From Mycobacterium cookii (GTDB lineage: Bacteria > Actinomycetota > Actinomycetes > Mycobacteriales > Mycobacteriaceae), in NCBI RefSeq assembly GCF_010727945.1, contig NZ_AP022569.1, positions 1,178,001-1,242,000 on the forward strand: DNA of 64,000 nt, written 5' to 3'. The position numbers and the translations under genes were made by a program. The notes below the pieces were generated by a model, which did no database searches, was not told where the DNA came from, and saw only the letters and a list, made by a program, of their open reading frames with translations. Below, in pieces: positions 8,278 to 18,724 of the stretch. Each line of letters starts with the position of its first letter. Positions within the stretch are counted from its first letter, which is position 1.

Positions 8278-8848
8278 CGTCGGGCCCGAGCAGCGCGCTG
8301 CGCCGGTAGCCGTTGGTCCGCGCACAGATGTGGCCGTCGGAGTCCAACGGTTCGTCGCACAGCGGACACGGCGGACGGCCCGCGGAGATGACCCGATTGG
8401 AGCGGGTGGCGAACTCGCGCGCCGACTCCGGCGTCAGGAACACCCGCACGGCGTCGGGACCCTCCTCGGTGTCGTCGAGCACCACCGAGGCGTCGAACTC
8501 GGTGTCGCTGACGGCCAGCAACTCGACGACCACGGTCTGCGCCTCGGAATCCCAGCCCAGGCCCATCGTCCCGACCCGGAACTCCGCGTCGACCGGAGTG
8601 ATCAACGGCTTGAGGTCTTCCACCTCCGAAGTTTCCGGTGGCACCGGGGTGCCGAACCGGCGATTGACCTCGATCAGCAGCGCGTCGATGCGCTCGGCGA
8701 GCACCGCCACCTGCTGCTTTTCCAGGACCACCGATACCACTCGGGCTTCGTGCACGGCCTGCAGGTAGAAGGTGCGATTTCCGGGCTGCCCAACGGTCCC
8801 GGCGACGAATCGGTCGGGTGAGCGGAAGACGTGGATCGCACGAGACAT
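8261..8848 (-). CDS. DUF3090 protein, Rv2134c orthologue
   Basis: This 195-residue conserved hypothetical protein starts MSRAIHVFRSPDRFVAGTVG. The C-terminus carries PPCPLCDEPLDSDGHICARTNGYRR, whose spaced cysteines and His could bind a metal. The middle is rich in acidic residues and has a beta-type pattern. It is always found beside the SCO1664-family gene, which it overlaps here, so the two may act together. No enzymatic motif is recognisable. Confidence 0.85.
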   Translation of the reverse strand: MSRAIHVFRSPDRFVAGTVGQPGNRTFYLQAVHEARVVSVVLEKQQVAVLAERIDALLIEVNRRFGTPVPPETSEVEDLKPLITPVDAEFRVGTMGLGWDSEAQTVVVELLAVSDTEFDASVVLDDTEEGPDAVRVFLTPESAREFATRSNRVISAGRPPCPLCDEPLDSDGHICARTNGYRRSALLGPDDDAEA

Positions 8849-8890
8849 GGCAATTCCAAAATACCGGCAGATATAGCTGAGTCGTAAATT

Positions 8891-9583
8891 TCAGTCCGTC
8901 GAACCACCGACGACAGCGTCGTCGGCGGGCGTGTCATCCCCGGACGGCGGCGCGGGCGTCAACGCGGACGTCAGCGGCGCGCCGGTGTGGTTGACGTGCA
9001 GCACGAACGGACGCAACGTGGTGTAACGAATCACGCTGATCGATGCCGGGTCGACCGAAACCCGCTGAAAGCCGTCCAGATGCAGCCCGAGCGCATCGGC
9101 GACGACCGACTTGATCACATCGCCGTGCGTGCAGGCCACCCACAGCACGTCGGCGCCGTGCTCCTCGGCCAGCCGAGCATCGTGCTCACGCACCGCGGCC
9201 ACCGCCCGGGTCTGCACCTCGGCGAGCCCTTCACCGCCGGGGAAGACCGCGGCGCTGGGATGAGCCTGAACCACCGACCACAGCGGCTCCTTGACCAGTT
9301 CGCCGAGTTTGCGGCCTGTCCATTCGCCGTAGTCGACTTCCGCGAACCGGTCGTCGACGATCGGCTCGACGCCGAGTTTCCCGGCGAGCGGTTCGACAGT
9401 CAGCCGGCAGCGCAGCTGGGGTGAGCGCACAACCGCCCGGATCGGCAGCTCACCGATCCGGTCGACCAGCTCGACGGCTTGCTGCCGGCCCTTGTCGTCG
9501 AGGTCGACACCTTCGGAACGGCCGGCCAGCACGTGCGCCGTGTTGGACGTCGAGCGGCCGTGCCGCAGAAGCAAAACTGTCAT
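8891..9583 (-). CDS. Histidine phosphatase (phosphoglycerate-mutase-like), Rv2135c orthologue
   Basis: The 230-residue protein is a histidine-phosphatase-superfamily member. The phosphohistidine site RHGRSTSN is at residues 7-14, and a second His lies in [20 protein letters not shown] matches the conserved acidic segment. Rv2135c has been described as an acid phosphatase rather than a glycolytic mutase. The ATG at 9583 shares bases with the uppP stop (ATGA), so translation is probably coupled to that of uppP. Confidence 0.9.
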   Translation of the reverse strand: MTVLLLRHGRSTSNTAHVLAGRSEGVDLDDKGRQQAVELVDRIGELPIRAVVRSPQLRCRLTVEPLAGKLGVEPIVDDRFAEVDYGEWTGRKLGELVKEPLWSVVQAHPSAAVFPGGEGLAEVQTRAVAAVREHDARLAEEHGADVLWVACTHGDVIKSVVADALGLHLDGFQRVSVDPASISVIRYTTLRPFVLHVNHTGAPLTSALTPAPPSGDDTPADDAVVGGSTD

Positions 9584-10410
9584 ACCGCGCTCACCACTCC
9601 GGTTGCCAACAAAACCAGCACGGCCGTACCGGCCGCCACCCGGTAGCCGACGAACCAATACATGCTGTGGCGCAACAGGAATCGCAGAAACCACGCCACT
9701 GCGGCCAGGCCCACCACAAAGGCGATCGCGATAGCCACACCGAGTTGCGCTCCGGTCGCGCTCATACCCTCCGAAACCGGCCGGAAGGCGTCTGGCAGCG
9801 AGAACAACCCGGAGGCGAACACCGCCGGAATCGCCAGCAGAAAACCGAACCGGGCGGCCAGCTCACGCTCGAGACCGAGGAACAGCCCGGCGCTGATCGT
9901 CGACCCTGACCGGGATACCCCGGGTACCAGCGCCAGCGTCTGGGCGATGCCGACCACGATCGCGTCGCGCCAGGTCAATTCGTTGACCTCGCGGCTCTGC
10001 CGGCCGATGCGCTCAGCCAATGCGATCACCGCCGAGAACACCACCAGCGCCACCGCGATCACCCACAAATTACGCACGCCCGAGCGGATCACATCCTTGA
10101 AAAAGAGACCCAGAACACAAATCGGGATCGTCCCGATGATCACATACCAACCCAGCCGGTAGTCGGTGCCGCGGTGCTCGGCGACCAGTAACCCGCGGCA
10201 CCAGGCCGTGACGATCCGGACGATGTCTCGGGCGAAATACACCAGAACGGCGGCCTCGGTGCCCAATTGGGTCACGGCGGTGAACGACGCGCCGGCGTCG
10301 CCGGCGAAAAAGACCCGCGACACGATCGCCAGGTGGCCCGACGACGACACCGGCAAGAACTCGGTCAGACCCTGCACGACCGCCAATACGACCACCTGCC
10401 ACCAAGACAT
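9580..10410 (-). CDS. uppP: Undecaprenyl-diphosphatase UppP (BacA)
   Basis: UppP removes one phosphate from undecaprenyl diphosphate, which recycles the lipid carrier used by MraY and MurG and for arabinogalactan. The 276 residues form a polytopic membrane protein with both signature segments, [14 protein letters not shown] near the N-terminus and [12 protein letters not shown] in the middle. The ATG at 10410 (MSWW) gives the family length; a GTG at 10428 would add six residues. It overlaps the histidine phosphatase start by 4 nt. Loss of BacA is linked to bacitracin sensitivity in other bacteria. Confidence 0.93.
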   Translation of the reverse strand: MSWWQVVVLAVVQGLTEFLPVSSSGHLAIVSRVFFAGDAGASFTAVTQLGTEAAVLVYFARDIVRIVTAWCRGLLVAEHRGTDYRLGWYVIIGTIPICVLGLFFKDVIRSGVRNLWVIAVALVVFSAVIALAERIGRQSREVNELTWRDAIVVGIAQTLALVPGVSRSGSTISAGLFLGLERELAARFGFLLAIPAVFASGLFSLPDAFRPVSEGMSATGAQLGVAIAIAFVVGLAAVAWFLRFLLRHSMYWFVGYRVAAGTAVLVLLATGVVSAV

Positions 10411-10460
10411 CGCCGGGGTCGCAGTCACGACGACGACCGTACCGGGTCGCCGCGGGATCT

Positions 10461-10775
10461 TTAGTTGGCGGCTTCGGCCAGAGCGACCGCGTCGCGCACG
10501 GCGGCGCCCAGGCTGCGCTCGTCGGTGATGTCCACGTCGGCGACATTGCGCCGAACGGTTGCGACGACGTCCTCCGGCTGGGGAACCGGGCCACGCAGAC
10601 GGGGCCGGTACAGCTCGATCAGCAGCGATTTGCCCTCGATGCAGAAAGCGAAGCTACGACCGTCGCCGACCTGCCCGAAGCCGCTGGCCAGCACCTTGGT
10701 TGAGAAAACACCCAACCACATATCTTCGATAGCAAACTCTCCGTCAGAGAATTGACCGTTATCGGCAACACTCAT
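10461..10775 (-). CDS. Conserved hypothetical protein, Rv2137c orthologue
   Basis: This 104-residue protein is of unknown function. Its sequence ([24 protein letters not shown]) shows no signal peptide or membrane segment and no catalytic motif. The second half, [24 protein letters not shown], is likely helical. It lies 50 nt upstream of uppP in the same direction and has a -10 hexamer at leaderless distance from its ATG, so it probably heads the uppP transcript. It is divergent from lppL. Confidence 0.8.
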   Translation of the reverse strand: MSVADNGQFSDGEFAIEDMWLGVFSTKVLASGFGQVGDGRSFAFCIEGKSLLIELYRPRLRGPVPQPEDVVATVRRNVADVDITDERSLGAAVRDAVALAEAAN

Positions 10776-10781
10776 AGGGCG

Positions 10782-10787
10782 ACCTTA
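10782..10787 (-). promoter_or_regulatory. -10 element of a likely leaderless promoter (Rv2137c-uppP)
   Basis: Minus-strand TAAGGT ends 6 nt before the ATG at 10775. It would start a message covering Rv2137c, uppP and the genes below. Confidence 0.6.
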
Positions 10788-10914
10788 CCCCGCCGTAAAT
10801 TACGGTCAAACCCGACAGGGCCGCACCAAAGGCGGCGATGTTCCCTAGGATCGGAATCCATCGGGCCACCCTTCCTGCACCGGCCAGCCCCCTAATTTCA
10901 TCGAGAGTTACCCT

Positions 10915-11961
10915 GTGCCGCCACACCGCAAACACCGTGCACACCCGCCTCGCGGACTGGCCGTTGGCCTGCTGTTTGTACTGCTGATAGCCGGGTGCAC
11001 CGGTAAGGCGCTGGACGACACACCGGCCGCGATCCCGTCGGCCCAACCGGCCGAATCACCGCCCATAGCGCAGGCGCCGGCGGGAGTCGTCGATCCGTTG
11101 ACCGAACGGCCGCAGACCGCGATTTTCGACGATCGGACCAATCAACTGGTCCTGGTCGTCCCCGGGCCCACCCCCACAGCACCGGCGAAAATCCTCACGC
11201 TGCACCCCCAGCAAACATCGCCGCGGGTGATCGACTTGCCCGGCCCAGCGACGGGGCTGACCGGCGACAATGCCGGCGTCGCATACCTGTCCACTCACGG
11301 CGGCTACTTCGCGGTCGACCTGACTGCCGGGCAGGCCGTCCGGGTCGGCGTCCACGACGCCGACAACGTCGACTTCACCGCGATCACACGGCTTTCCGAT
11401 GGCGCGGTCGTGCTGGGCACCGCTGACGGGACGCTCGACACACTGCAGGCCGGTGCGACCGACGGTCGCCGCGCCAAGGTCCACGCGCGCATCGATTCCC
11501 TTGCCGCACAGGGCAACACCGTCGCTGTGTTGGATCGCGGGCAGACCTCGGTGACCACGATCGGCGCCGACGGCAGAATCGGGCAGTCGTTGCGCGCCGG
11601 CCAGGGGGCGACCACGATGGTGGCCGACCCCGCGGGCCGGTTGCTGGTGACCGATACCCGGGGAGGTCAGCTGCTGGCGTTCGGCGTCGATCCGCTGATC
11701 CTGCGTCAGGCGTACCCGGTGCCGGAGTCGCCCTACGGCCTGGCCGGATCTCGCGGGCTGGCTTGGGTGTCGCAGACTTCGGCGAATATCGTCATTGGTT
11801 ACGATCTGTCAACCGGAATTCCACAGGAAAAGGTACGGTACCCAACCGTGCGGCAACCCAACACGCTGGCCTTCGACGATGCCGCTGGCACGTTGTATGT
11901 CGTCTCCGGCAGCGGCGACGGTGTGCAGGTCATCGAACACGCGGCGACGGGCCCGAGTTGA
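10915..11961 (+). CDS. lppL: Lipoprotein LppL, beta-propeller-like
   Basis: The 348-residue protein has a basic N-terminus, a hydrophobic stretch and a lipobox LIAGC, so it should be lipidated on Cys and sit on the outer face of the membrane. The rest shows repeated GDNAGVAYLST, DGAVVLGTADG and DPAGRLLVTDTRGG units, typical of YVTN/NHL beta-propellers. The ligand is unknown. The GTG start follows a short leader: TAATTT lies 16 nt upstream. The stop overlaps the start of the next gene, which is followed directly by pyrD. Confidence 0.88.
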   Translation: MPPHRKHRAHPPRGLAVGLLFVLLIAGCTGKALDDTPAAIPSAQPAESPPIAQAPAGVVDPLTERPQTAIFDDRTNQLVLVVPGPTPTAPAKILTLHPQQTSPRVIDLPGPATGLTGDNAGVAYLSTHGGYFAVDLTAGQAVRVGVHDADNVDFTAITRLSDGAVVLGTADGTLDTLQAGATDGRRAKVHARIDSLAAQGNTVAVLDRGQTSVTTIGADGRIGQSLRAGQGATTMVADPAGRLLVTDTRGGQLLAFGVDPLILRQAYPVPESPYGLAGSRGLAWVSQTSANIVIGYDLSTGIPQEKVRYPTVRQPNTLAFDDAAGTLYVVSGSGDGVQVIEHAATGPS

Positions 11962-12221
11962 CGACGGCGCGGCACGGCCGGATGCCGGTGGGCTGGGACA
12001 CCGAGTTGTCCGATGAATACGAATGGGTGCCGCTGCGCCTCCCGCCCGAGGTCACCCGGCTCAGCGCCTCGACCCGCCTGTCCATCGAAGCCGAGTACCG
12101 CGGCTGGGAATTGACCAGAGTGCGGCTCTACACCGACGGAAGCAGACGGGTTTTGTTGCGGCGCAAGAAGTCTCGTGCCGAGAGGTTTGACACCGTGCAT
12201 GCCGACCTGCCGGCTGAGTGA
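11958..12221 (+). CDS. DUF5703 protein
   Basis: This 87-residue protein has the family core [20 protein letters not shown], with [20 protein letters not shown] following. The function is unknown. The proposed TTG start at 11958 overlaps the lppL stop (TTGA); an ATG at 11982 is an alternative that drops eight residues. The stop overlaps the pyrD start (GTGA), so lppL, this gene and pyrD read as one coupled set. Such short genes are often missed because of the rare start and the overlaps. Confidence 0.75.
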   Translation: MTTARHGRMPVGWDTELSDEYEWVPLRLPPEVTRLSASTRLSIEAEYRGWELTRVRLYTDGSRRVLLRRKKSRAERFDTVHADLPAE

Positions 12222-13300
12222 CGGTGGCATCCGACACTCCGGCAACGTACGCGACGCTGCGCCGGTTGCTGTTCCTGGTGCCCGCCGAACGCATCCACCG
12301 GGTGGTGTTCGCCGGGTTGCGGGGCGCCACCGCCGTCGCACCGGTGCGACATCAGCTGAGCCATCGACTCGCGCCGACCGACCCGGTGCTGGCCAGCACC
12401 GTCTTCGGGCAGCACTTCCCCGGACCGCTGGGCCTGGCCGCTGGCTTCGACAAAGACGGCACCGGGCTCAATGCTTGGGGCGCACTGGGTTTCGGCTACG
12501 CCGAAGTCGGCACCGTCACCGCGCACGCCCAACCCGGCAACCCGGCGCCGCGACTGTTCCGGCTGCCCGCCGACCGTGCACTGCTCAACCGGATGGGCTT
12601 CAACAATCGCGGCGCCGCTGAACTGGCCGACCGGTTGGCCCGGCACCGGCCCGACGTGCCGATCGGGGTCAACATCGGCAAGACCAAGATCACCGCGCCC
12701 GAGGACGCCGCCGACGACTACCGGGCCAGCGCCCGACTGGTCGGGCCGCACGCGGCGTACCTGGTGGTCAACGTGAGCTCGCCCAACACGCCCGGGCTCC
12801 GCGATCTGCAGACCGTCGCATCGCTACGACCGATCCTGTCCGCCGTCCTCGAGGTGACCTCGACACCGGTCCTGGTGAAGATCGCGCCCGACCTCGCCGA
12901 CACCGACATCGACGACATCGCCGACCTGGCAGTCGAACTCGGCTTGGCGGGCATCGTCGCCACCAACACCACGGTGTCACGCGACGGGCTGAAGACCCCG
13001 GGCGTCGAGCAACTCGGCAGCGGCGGCATCTCCGGGCCGCCGGTGGCCCACCGCGCCGCCGAGGTGCTGCGGCGGCTCTACGGCCGCGTCGGCGGCCGAC
13101 TCACGCTGATCAGCGTCGGCGGCATCGAGACCGTCGACGATGCCTGGGACCGGATCACCGCGGGAGCGTCGCTGCTGCAGGGCTACACCGGGTTCATCTA
13201 CGGCGGAGGCTTGTGGGCCAAGCACATTCACGACGGCCTGGCCGCCCGCCTGCACGCCGGCGGGTTCGCCTCGCTGAGCGACGCCGTCGGGTCCGGCTGA
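12218..13300 (+). CDS. pyrD: Dihydroorotate dehydrogenase (quinone), class 2
   Basis: PyrD oxidises dihydroorotate to orotate with electrons passed to menaquinone, the fourth step of pyrimidine synthesis, at the inner face of the membrane. The 360 residues have the class 2 N-terminal helical extension ([16 protein letters not shown]), the FMN region [15 protein letters not shown], and the catalytic serine in [23 protein letters not shown] and GGISG follow in the barrel. The GTG start overlaps the preceding stop by 4 nt. It converges on the PEBP gene with only 6 nt between the stops. Confidence 0.95.
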   Translation: MTVASDTPATYATLRRLLFLVPAERIHRVVFAGLRGATAVAPVRHQLSHRLAPTDPVLASTVFGQHFPGPLGLAAGFDKDGTGLNAWGALGFGYAEVGTVTAHAQPGNPAPRLFRLPADRALLNRMGFNNRGAAELADRLARHRPDVPIGVNIGKTKITAPEDAADDYRASARLVGPHAAYLVVNVSSPNTPGLRDLQTVASLRPILSAVLEVTSTPVLVKIAPDLADTDIDDIADLAVELGLAGIVATNTTVSRDGLKTPGVEQLGSGGISGPPVAHRAAEVLRRLYGRVGGRLTLISVGGIETVDDAWDRITAGASLLQGYTGFIYGGGLWAKHIHDGLAARLHAGGFASLSDAVGSG

Positions 13301-13306
13301 GCCGGT

Positions 13307-13837
13307 CTACTTCTGCTCGTAGACCCCGTGGATCACGGCACGCGCGATCGCGTGCTGAAACAGGTTGAACCCCAGGAATGCTGGGCTGGCGTCTTCGGCC
13401 AGATCGAGCTTGTCGACGTCGACCGCGTGCACGGCGACGTAATAGCGGTGCGGCCCGTGTCCGGGCGGCGGGGCCGCACCGATGTAGCGACGGGCACCGG
13501 CATCGTTGACCAGCGTCACAGCGCCACCCGGCAGGTTGCTGCCGTCACCGGCGCCGGCGGGCAACTCGGTGACCGAGGCGGGCAGGTTGGCGACCGCCCA
13601 ATGCCAGAAGCCGGAGGCCGTCGGGGCGTCGGGGTCGTAGACGGTCACGGCGAAACTGCGTGTCCCGTCGGGAAATCCCGACCACGACAGCTGCGGACTG
13701 ACGTCCTCGCCGCCGGCGCCCATGATCCCGCTCACTTGCGGCGTCGCCAACGGTTGCCCGTCGGTGATCGATGCCGACTCTAAATGAAACGACGGCAAGT
13801 CAGGTAGCGCGGCGTAAGGGTCGGGCGCTGTGGTCAT
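13307..13837 (-). CDS. Phosphatidylethanolamine-binding (PEBP/YbhB) family protein, Rv2140c orthologue
   Basis: The 176-residue protein belongs to the PEBP family, cytoplasmic ligand-binding proteins. It has the two conserved regions, [23 protein letters not shown] with the DPDAP motif, and [13 protein letters not shown] with the GPHRY-type motif. Rv2140c (TB18.6) is a known member whose physiological ligand is unclear. The ATG has the Shine-Dalgarno GAGAGGGGA nearby. It lies 26 nt downstream of dapE2 in the same direction and is likely cotranscribed. Confidence 0.92.
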   Translation of the reverse strand: MTTAPDPYAALPDLPSFHLESASITDGQPLATPQVSGIMGAGGEDVSPQLSWSGFPDGTRSFAVTVYDPDAPTASGFWHWAVANLPASVTELPAGAGDGSNLPGGAVTLVNDAGARRYIGAAPPPGHGPHRYYVAVHAVDVDKLDLAEDASPAFLGFNLFQHAIARAVIHGVYEQK

Positions 13838-13863
13838 GGTCGATCCCCTCTCGTGTGGTCCAT

Positions 13864-15201
13864 CTAGCAGTGCGTCAAAAAGTGTGCCAGCACCTCGGTG
13901 CCGAATCTCAACGCGTCGACGGGTACCCGCTCATCGATCCCATGGAACAGCGCAGAGAAATCCAGGTCCGGCGGCAGCCGCAGCGGAGCGAAGCCGAAGC
14001 AGCGGATACCCAAGCGCGCGAACGCTTTTGCGTCGGTACCGCCGGACAGCATGTACGGCACGGTCCGCGCGTCGGGATCGACGGCCAGCAGCGCGTCGTT
14101 CATCGCGTCGACCAGGTCGCCGTCGAAGGTGGTCTCATAGGACGGCAGGCTGGTGATCCATTCACGGCTCACGTCCGGCCCGATCAGCTCGTCGACCTCG
14201 GCCTCGAACGCCGCCAGCCGCCCCGGCAGCACCCGGCAGTCGATCACCGCTTCCGCCGTCGCGGGCACGACGTTGGCCTTGTAGCCCGCCTTGAGCATCG
14301 TGGGGTTGGCGGTGTCGCGCAAGGTGGCCTTCACGATGCGGGCGATCGGTCCGAGTTTTTCCACGGCGCCCTCGAGATCCGGCGACTCGGTGTCGAAGGT
14401 GTAACCGGTTTCGTCGCCGACAGCTGTCAGGAACTGCACCACGCTGTCGGTCAGCACCAGCGGGAAGCGGTGCTGACCGAGCCGGGCGACGGCCTGCGCA
14501 ACCGCGGTGACCGCGTTGTGGTCGTGGGTCATCGAGCCGTGCCCCGGCCGGCCGCGCGCCGTCAACCGCATCCAGTGCAGACCCTTTTCTGCGGTCTCGA
14601 TGAGGTAGAGCCGGCGTTCGCCGCCGTCTCGGCGCGGCACGGTCAGCGAAAACCCGCCGACCTCGCCGACCGCCTCGGTGACGCCGTCGAACAGATCGGG
14701 CCGGTGGTCCACCAGCCAATGTGCCCCGTACTTGCCGCCGCTTTCCTCGTCGGCGATAAAACCGAAGACCAGATCGCGCGGCGGAACGACGCCGTCCCGT
14801 TTGAACTGGCGCGCGATCACGATCATCATGCCGACCATGTCTTTCATGTCGACCGCGCCGCGGCCCCAGACATAGCCGTCCTCGATCGCCCCGGCGAATG
14901 GGTGCACGCTCCATTCCGCCGGCTCGGCGGGCACCACGTCGAGATGCCCGTGGATCAGCAGCGCGCCGCGCGAGCTGTCGGCGCCTCGCAGGCGGGCGAA
15001 CACGTTGCCCCGCCCCGGCGCTCCCGACTCCAGGTATTCGACCTGGTAGCCGACTTCCGCCAACTGGGCGGCGATCCAGTGGGCGCATTCGGCCTCGCCC
15101 TTGGTGGTTTCGAGGTCGCCGGTGTTGGTGGTGTCGAAGCGGATCAACCTGCTGACAACGTCTGCGACGTCGTCGATGGGAGTCTCCGCGGGCACCGTCA
15201 C
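13864..15201 (-). CDS. dapE2: M20 family metallopeptidase (DapE2-like), Rv2141c orthologue
   Basis: This 445-residue M20 zinc hydrolase resembles succinyl-diaminopimelate desuccinylase and carboxypeptidase G2-type enzymes. Metal-binding and catalytic segments are [11 protein letters not shown] (His and Asp), [13 protein letters not shown] (Asp), [11 protein letters not shown] (Glu-Glu) and SGGTDAKAF near the end (His replaced by the local family pattern). Its true substrate is unknown; M. tuberculosis has another DapE. I placed the start at GTG 15201 because GGAAAG lies just upstream. An ATG at 15219 would overlap that Shine-Dalgarno. It is divergent from tRNA-Leu. Confidence 0.88.
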   Translation of the reverse strand: MTVPAETPIDDVADVVSRLIRFDTTNTGDLETTKGEAECAHWIAAQLAEVGYQVEYLESGAPGRGNVFARLRGADSSRGALLIHGHLDVVPAEPAEWSVHPFAGAIEDGYVWGRGAVDMKDMVGMMIVIARQFKRDGVVPPRDLVFGFIADEESGGKYGAHWLVDHRPDLFDGVTEAVGEVGGFSLTVPRRDGGERRLYLIETAEKGLHWMRLTARGRPGHGSMTHDHNAVTAVAQAVARLGQHRFPLVLTDSVVQFLTAVGDETGYTFDTESPDLEGAVEKLGPIARIVKATLRDTANPTMLKAGYKANVVPATAEAVIDCRVLPGRLAAFEAEVDELIGPDVSREWITSLPSYETTFDGDLVDAMNDALLAVDPDARTVPYMLSGGTDAKAFARLGIRCFGFAPLRLPPDLDFSALFHGIDERVPVDALRFGTEVLAHFLTHC

Positions 15202-15316
15202 AGTCACCTTTCCTACCATTGCCGCCGACGTGGCCGCGCGGCGCTCACGTTCGCCGAGGCAGGTTTGGGTGCGAGCAGACCAATCCGATAGCCTTAGCTG
15301 CCAATTGATTGGTCTG

Positions 15317-15402
15317 GTCCGAGTGGCGGAATGGCAGACGCGCTAGCTTGAGGTGCTAGTGCCCTACTAATGGGCGTGGGGGTTCAAGTCCCCCCTCGGA
15401 CA
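15317..15402 (+). tRNA. tRNA-Leu (anticodon GAG)
   Basis: The 86-nt sequence folds as a class II tRNA. The acceptor arms are GTCCGAG and CTCGGAC, the anticodon stem CTAGC/GCTAG has the loop TTGAGGT (anticodon GAG), a long variable arm is present, and the T-loop is TTCAAGT. The discriminator is A and CCA is not encoded. The long variable arm is as expected for leucine. Confidence 0.95.
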
Positions 15403-15545
15403 CCCTGTTTCGAATTATCAAGGCGCCCGCTGTGTTTCGCGCCTACCCGTCGGGCACTGCACCTGTTGCGGGTTTTCGGGTACGAGCAGCCGGATCGGCC
15501 GTAGGCTGCGACGTAGCATCGACCACCAACAGCGAGCAGGCCGAC

Positions 15546-16220
15546 ATGGACCGATCCGGCGGCTTTCTGCGACGGACACCGCGACGAGTTTTCCGCGACC
15601 GCCGCCATGCGGGCCGCGTGCTGGCGGACGAGCTCGCGGCGTACCGCGGCAAGGACGGCCTGCTGGTCCTCGGCCTGGCCCGCGGCGGCGTACCGGTCGC
15701 CTGGGAGGTCGCCATGGCCCTGCGGGCACCGCTGGACGTGTTCCTGGTCCGGAAGCTGGGCGTGCCGCAATGGTCGGAGTTGGCGATGGGTGCCCTGGCC
15801 AGTGGCGGCGGCGTGGTGATGAACGACAACGTGCTGACGAGCCTGGACATCAGCGACGAGCAGATAAGCGCAGTCGTCGACCGCGAGGCGGCCGAACTCG
15901 TCCGCCGCGAGCACGCCTACCGCGGCGACCGCCCGCTCGCCGACCCCGCCGGCAAGACCGTGATCGTGGTCGACGACGGGATCGCCACCGGCGCGAGCAT
16001 GCTTGCGGCGGTGCGGGCGTTGCGGTCCCGCGGCCCACGCTCGATCGTGGTGGCCGTGCCGGTCGGCGCCGCGTCGGTGTGCGAACAGTTGGCGCGCGAA
16101 GCCGACGAGGTGGTCTGCGCGACCATGCCGAGTGACTTCGAGGCCGTAGGACAGGTTTTCGTCGACTTCCATCAGATCAGCGACGACGAGGTGCGGGAGC
16201 TGTTGGCGACGCCGACCTAG
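15546..16220 (+). CDS. Phosphoribosyltransferase-domain protein, Rv2143 orthologue
   Basis: The 224 residues contain a type I phosphoribosyltransferase fold with the PRPP-binding motif [30 protein letters not shown] and FLVRKLGVP match the family of predicted phosphoribosyltransferases that act on unknown bases. The ATG at 15546 is chosen because the conserved region [18 protein letters not shown] follows closely; a -10-like TAGCAT lies at 15514-15519. The TAG stop shares bases with the stop of the convergent membrane gene (CTAG). Confidence 0.85.
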   Translation: MDRSGGFLRRTPRRVFRDRRHAGRVLADELAAYRGKDGLLVLGLARGGVPVAWEVAMALRAPLDVFLVRKLGVPQWSELAMGALASGGGVVMNDNVLTSLDISDEQISAVVDREAAELVRREHAYRGDRPLADPAGKTVIVVDDGIATGASMLAAVRALRSRGPRSIVVAVPVGAASVCEQLAREADEVVCATMPSDFEAVGQVFVDFHQISDDEVRELLATPT

Positions 16221-16540
16221 TGGGAGGTGTGGTCGTCGCTGACGCTGTCGTCTTCGTGCGTCGATGTGTCGTCGGCGTCTGCCGGGTGATCGACGACAGG
16301 GTCGTCGTCGTCGTGGGACTGCGCGTCAAGGTCGTGGGCGTCGTCCGTCGGGCCGGTGTCGGAGGCTGCCGCGCCCGCCTCGCGTCGCTGACGTTCTTGC
16401 AACGCGTCGATGATCAGCAGGATCACGCCCAGCACGCTGGCACCGATACAGACCCAGGCAACCAACTCGTTGCTGGTGATCACGGCGAACACCAACGCGG
16501 CAAGGCCGATCACCGCGAGAACGAGCGAGATAATCAGCAC
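16217..16540 (-). CDS. Small membrane protein, Rv2144c orthologue
   Basis: This 107-residue protein has two predicted membrane segments in its first half ([20 protein letters not shown] and [19 protein letters not shown]). The second half is a very acidic Asp/His-rich tail ([20 protein letters not shown]). No function is known. It lies just downstream of wag31, in the same direction, and may be cotranscribed. The acidic His-rich tail could bind metal ions; that is a guess. Confidence 0.8.
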   Translation of the reverse strand: MLIISLVLAVIGLAALVFAVITSNELVAWVCIGASVLGVILLIIDALQERQRREAGAAASDTGPTDDAHDLDAQSHDDDDPVVDHPADADDTSTHEDDSVSDDHTSH

Positions 16541-16618
16541 CGATGAACCTCCAGCCGACGGGGCGACATTGCCAACTGTGCAGGCTACCGGCTCAGATCG
16601 CCGGTACCCGCAGCCGGC

Positions 16619-17440
16619 CTAGTTGGTACCCCGATTGAACTGGTTGAACCCACCGGAGTCGTTCGCGGCGGTGGAGTCGACCGGCGCAGCGGAGCCGCGC
16701 TGGCCAAGCTCTTCGAGCTGAGACTCCAGGTAGGTCTTCAGACGGGTCCGGTATTCGCGCTCGAAGGTGCGCAGTTGTTCGAGGCGGCCTTCCAGCACGG
16801 TGCGCTGCTGGTTGATCGTGCCCATGATCTCGGAGTGCTTGCGTTCGGCGTCGGCCTGCAGTGCATCGGCCTTCTCCTGGGCCTGGCGCAGCTGCGTTTC
16901 GGACCGGGTCTGCGCATCGGCCAGCAGCGCGTCGGCGCGCTGGCGGGCCTCGGACACCGTCGTCTCCGCCTCCCGGCGTGCGTCGCCCAGGATCTGGTCG
17001 GCGTTGGTGCGGGCATCGGACAGCAACTTGTCGGATTCGGCCTGGGCCTGGCTGGTCAGCCGGTCCGCGGTGTCCTGGGCCAGGCTGAGCACGCGGGCGG
17101 CCTTGATGGCCTGCTCTTCGCCGAGCGGCTGGGGCGCGGCCACCGGAGCGGCGACCGGAGCCGGCGCGGGCGTCGGCTTAACCGGCTCGGGCTCGGGCTC
17201 GTACACCGGAATCGTTTGGGTGGCTTGGGCACTGGCGCCGGCACCGGACCGAGCGCCGGCCAGCTCCTGGTCGAGCTCGTTGACCCGCTGACGCAGATCG
17301 GAGTTTTCCTCGATCAGGCGGGTCAGCTCGTTCTCGACGAGATCGAGGAACGCGTCGACCTCGTCCTCGTTGTAGCCACGCTTGCCGATCGGCGGCTTGC
17401 TGAACGCCACATTGTGGACGTCGGCTGGTGTCAGCGGCAT
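16619..17440 (-). CDS. wag31: Polar growth scaffold Wag31 (DivIVA)
   Basis: Wag31 marks the cell poles and directs cell-wall growth there; it is essential in mycobacteria. The 273 residues contain the DivIVA N-terminal domain ([20 protein letters not shown], which binds curved membrane), a coiled coil, a Pro/Ala-rich linker ([13 protein letters not shown]), and a long second coiled coil rich in Ala, Gln and Glu. The ATG at 17440 has a GGGGG purine run 7 nt upstream. A -10-like TACACT lies at 17482-17487. In M. tuberculosis PknA phosphorylates Thr73; the linker differs here, so the equivalent site needs alignment. M. tuberculosis Wag31 is about 260 residues. Confidence 0.95.
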   Translation of the reverse strand: MPLTPADVHNVAFSKPPIGKRGYNEDEVDAFLDLVENELTRLIEENSDLRQRVNELDQELAGARSGAGASAQATQTIPVYEPEPEPVKPTPAPAPVAAPVAAPQPLGEEQAIKAARVLSLAQDTADRLTSQAQAESDKLLSDARTNADQILGDARREAETTVSEARQRADALLADAQTRSETQLRQAQEKADALQADAERKHSEIMGTINQQRTVLEGRLEQLRTFEREYRTRLKTYLESQLEELGQRGSAAPVDSTAANDSGGFNQFNRGTN

Positions 17441-17481
17441 TCGTAGCCCCCTCGAGTCTGAACGGTCAATCCGATCAGGAA

Positions 17482-17487
17482 AGTGTA
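17482..17487 (-). promoter_or_regulatory. Candidate -10 element for wag31
   Basis: Minus-strand TACACT fits TANNNT. It would give a leader of about 35 nt in front of wag31, with the Shine-Dalgarno-like GGGGG. No good -35 is visible. Confidence 0.4.
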
Positions 17488-17685
17488 GTGCGGGATGAAC
17501 GTTATGGTAGCCATAGTGCAACTGCCGCCCATCCTGTCACACCAGACTCGCCGGTAGCCGAATCGGACCATAAATAAGACCGAATTTCACAGATTAAGAG
17601 CGGGCAAACTCACGCCTTAAGAAAGTGCCAATTGCCGGCCCCGGCAAACGGCCGCCCACGAGCTGGAACCGGGCCGGACAACCGA

Positions 17686-17976
17686 TCAGGCGTGGTAATC
17701 CAGCGCCATGGTCATCCCGATGAAGGCCACCAGCAGCAGCACCATGATCGACAGATCGAACCGGACAGCGCCCACCGTGAGCTGCGGTATCAGCCGACGT
17801 AGCAGTTTCACCGGCGGATCGGTGACCGACATGACGATCTCGAGGAACACAACGGTAAGACCCTTGGGGTGCCAATCCCGGCTGAACGACCGGACGAACT
17901 CAATAACCACTCGCAGGATCAGCAACAGCCAAAACACGAACAGCGCATAACCGATGAGGTTCACGAACAGCGTCAA
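17686..17976 (-). CDS. YggT-family membrane protein, Rv2146c orthologue
   Basis: This 96-residue protein has two hydrophobic segments, IGYALFVFWLLLILRVVIEF and the C-terminal SIMVLLLVAFIGMTMAL. They flank a conserved loop that includes SVTDPPVKLLRRLIPQL, the YggT signature. It is conserved between sepF and wag31 (divIVA) in Gram-positive bacteria, which suggests a role in division or envelope assembly. The exact function is unknown. Confidence 0.88.
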   Translation of the reverse strand: MTLFVNLIGYALFVFWLLLILRVVIEFVRSFSRDWHPKGLTVVFLEIVMSVTDPPVKLLRRLIPQLTVGAVRFDLSIMVLLLVAFIGMTMALDYHA

Positions 17977-18081
17977 CGAGAGCCCGACCTTAGTGATGAA
18001 GATGTGATCTTGGCGACAGCCCTGGCTGCAGCCAGCGGGCCGACGTCAGCCTACCGGCTCGGTCGGTGAACCGCCCTGTGT

Positions 18082-18711
18082 CTACTGGTAGGCGTAGAAG
18101 CCGGTCTCGGCGATCCGCCGACGCTCTTCGGGTGAGACGTCGACGTCGGCGGGCGAGAGCAGGAACACTTTGGTCGCCACCTTGTCGAACGAGCCACGCA
18201 GGGCGAACGCCAGACCGGCCGCGAAGTCGACCAGCCGCTTGGCGTCGGCGTTGTCCATCGAGACCAGGTCCATGATCACCGGAGTGCCGTCGCGGAACCG
18301 CTCGCCGATGGTGCGGGCCTCGCTGTAGTCCTTGGGCCGCAGCGTGGTGATCTTCGACAGCGGGCTGCTCTCGTCGAACATCATCGCCATCCGGCGCGGA
18401 TCCATGGCCAGCGCGCCGCGGGTGGAGCCGCGCAACGAGCCGAAGCGCGGCCGTCCCAGCTCGGCGCGGTCATAGTCGGGTCCGCGGAAGCGAGGCTCCT
18501 CGGCGAAGCCGCCGCGGTAGCTGCCCGCGGCGTAGTCGCCGGGAGCATCGTCGTACTCGCGACCTTCGTAGCGACCGCCGTACCCGTCGTCGGCGAACCG
18601 CTGGCGCGGGTAGCCGCTCCGGGCCGGGGCGTGGTCGTCGTAGTACTCGTCGTCGTAGTCCTCCATCGGAGCCATGCCGAAGTAGGCCTTGACCTTGTGC
18701 AGTGTGCTCAT
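18082..18711 (-). CDS. sepF: Cell division protein SepF
   Basis: SepF binds the FtsZ C-terminus and the membrane and helps anchor the Z-ring; actinobacteria lack FtsA and ZipA, so SepF is the main anchor. The 209 residues have an N-terminal amphipathic helix ([13 protein letters not shown]), an Asp/Tyr/Arg-rich disordered linker and the C-terminal SepF core ([20 protein letters not shown] and [20 protein letters not shown]). It lies 13 nt after yggS in the dcw cluster. The FtsZ tail it would bind is encoded upstream. Confidence 0.94.
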   Translation of the reverse strand: MSTLHKVKAYFGMAPMEDYDDEYYDDHAPARSGYPRQRFADDGYGGRYEGREYDDAPGDYAAGSYRGGFAEEPRFRGPDYDRAELGRPRFGSLRGSTRGALAMDPRRMAMMFDESSPLSKITTLRPKDYSEARTIGERFRDGTPVIMDLVSMDNADAKRLVDFAAGLAFALRGSFDKVATKVFLLSPADVDVSPEERRRIAETGFYAYQ

Positions 18712-18724
18712 CCCCTTGACCCTT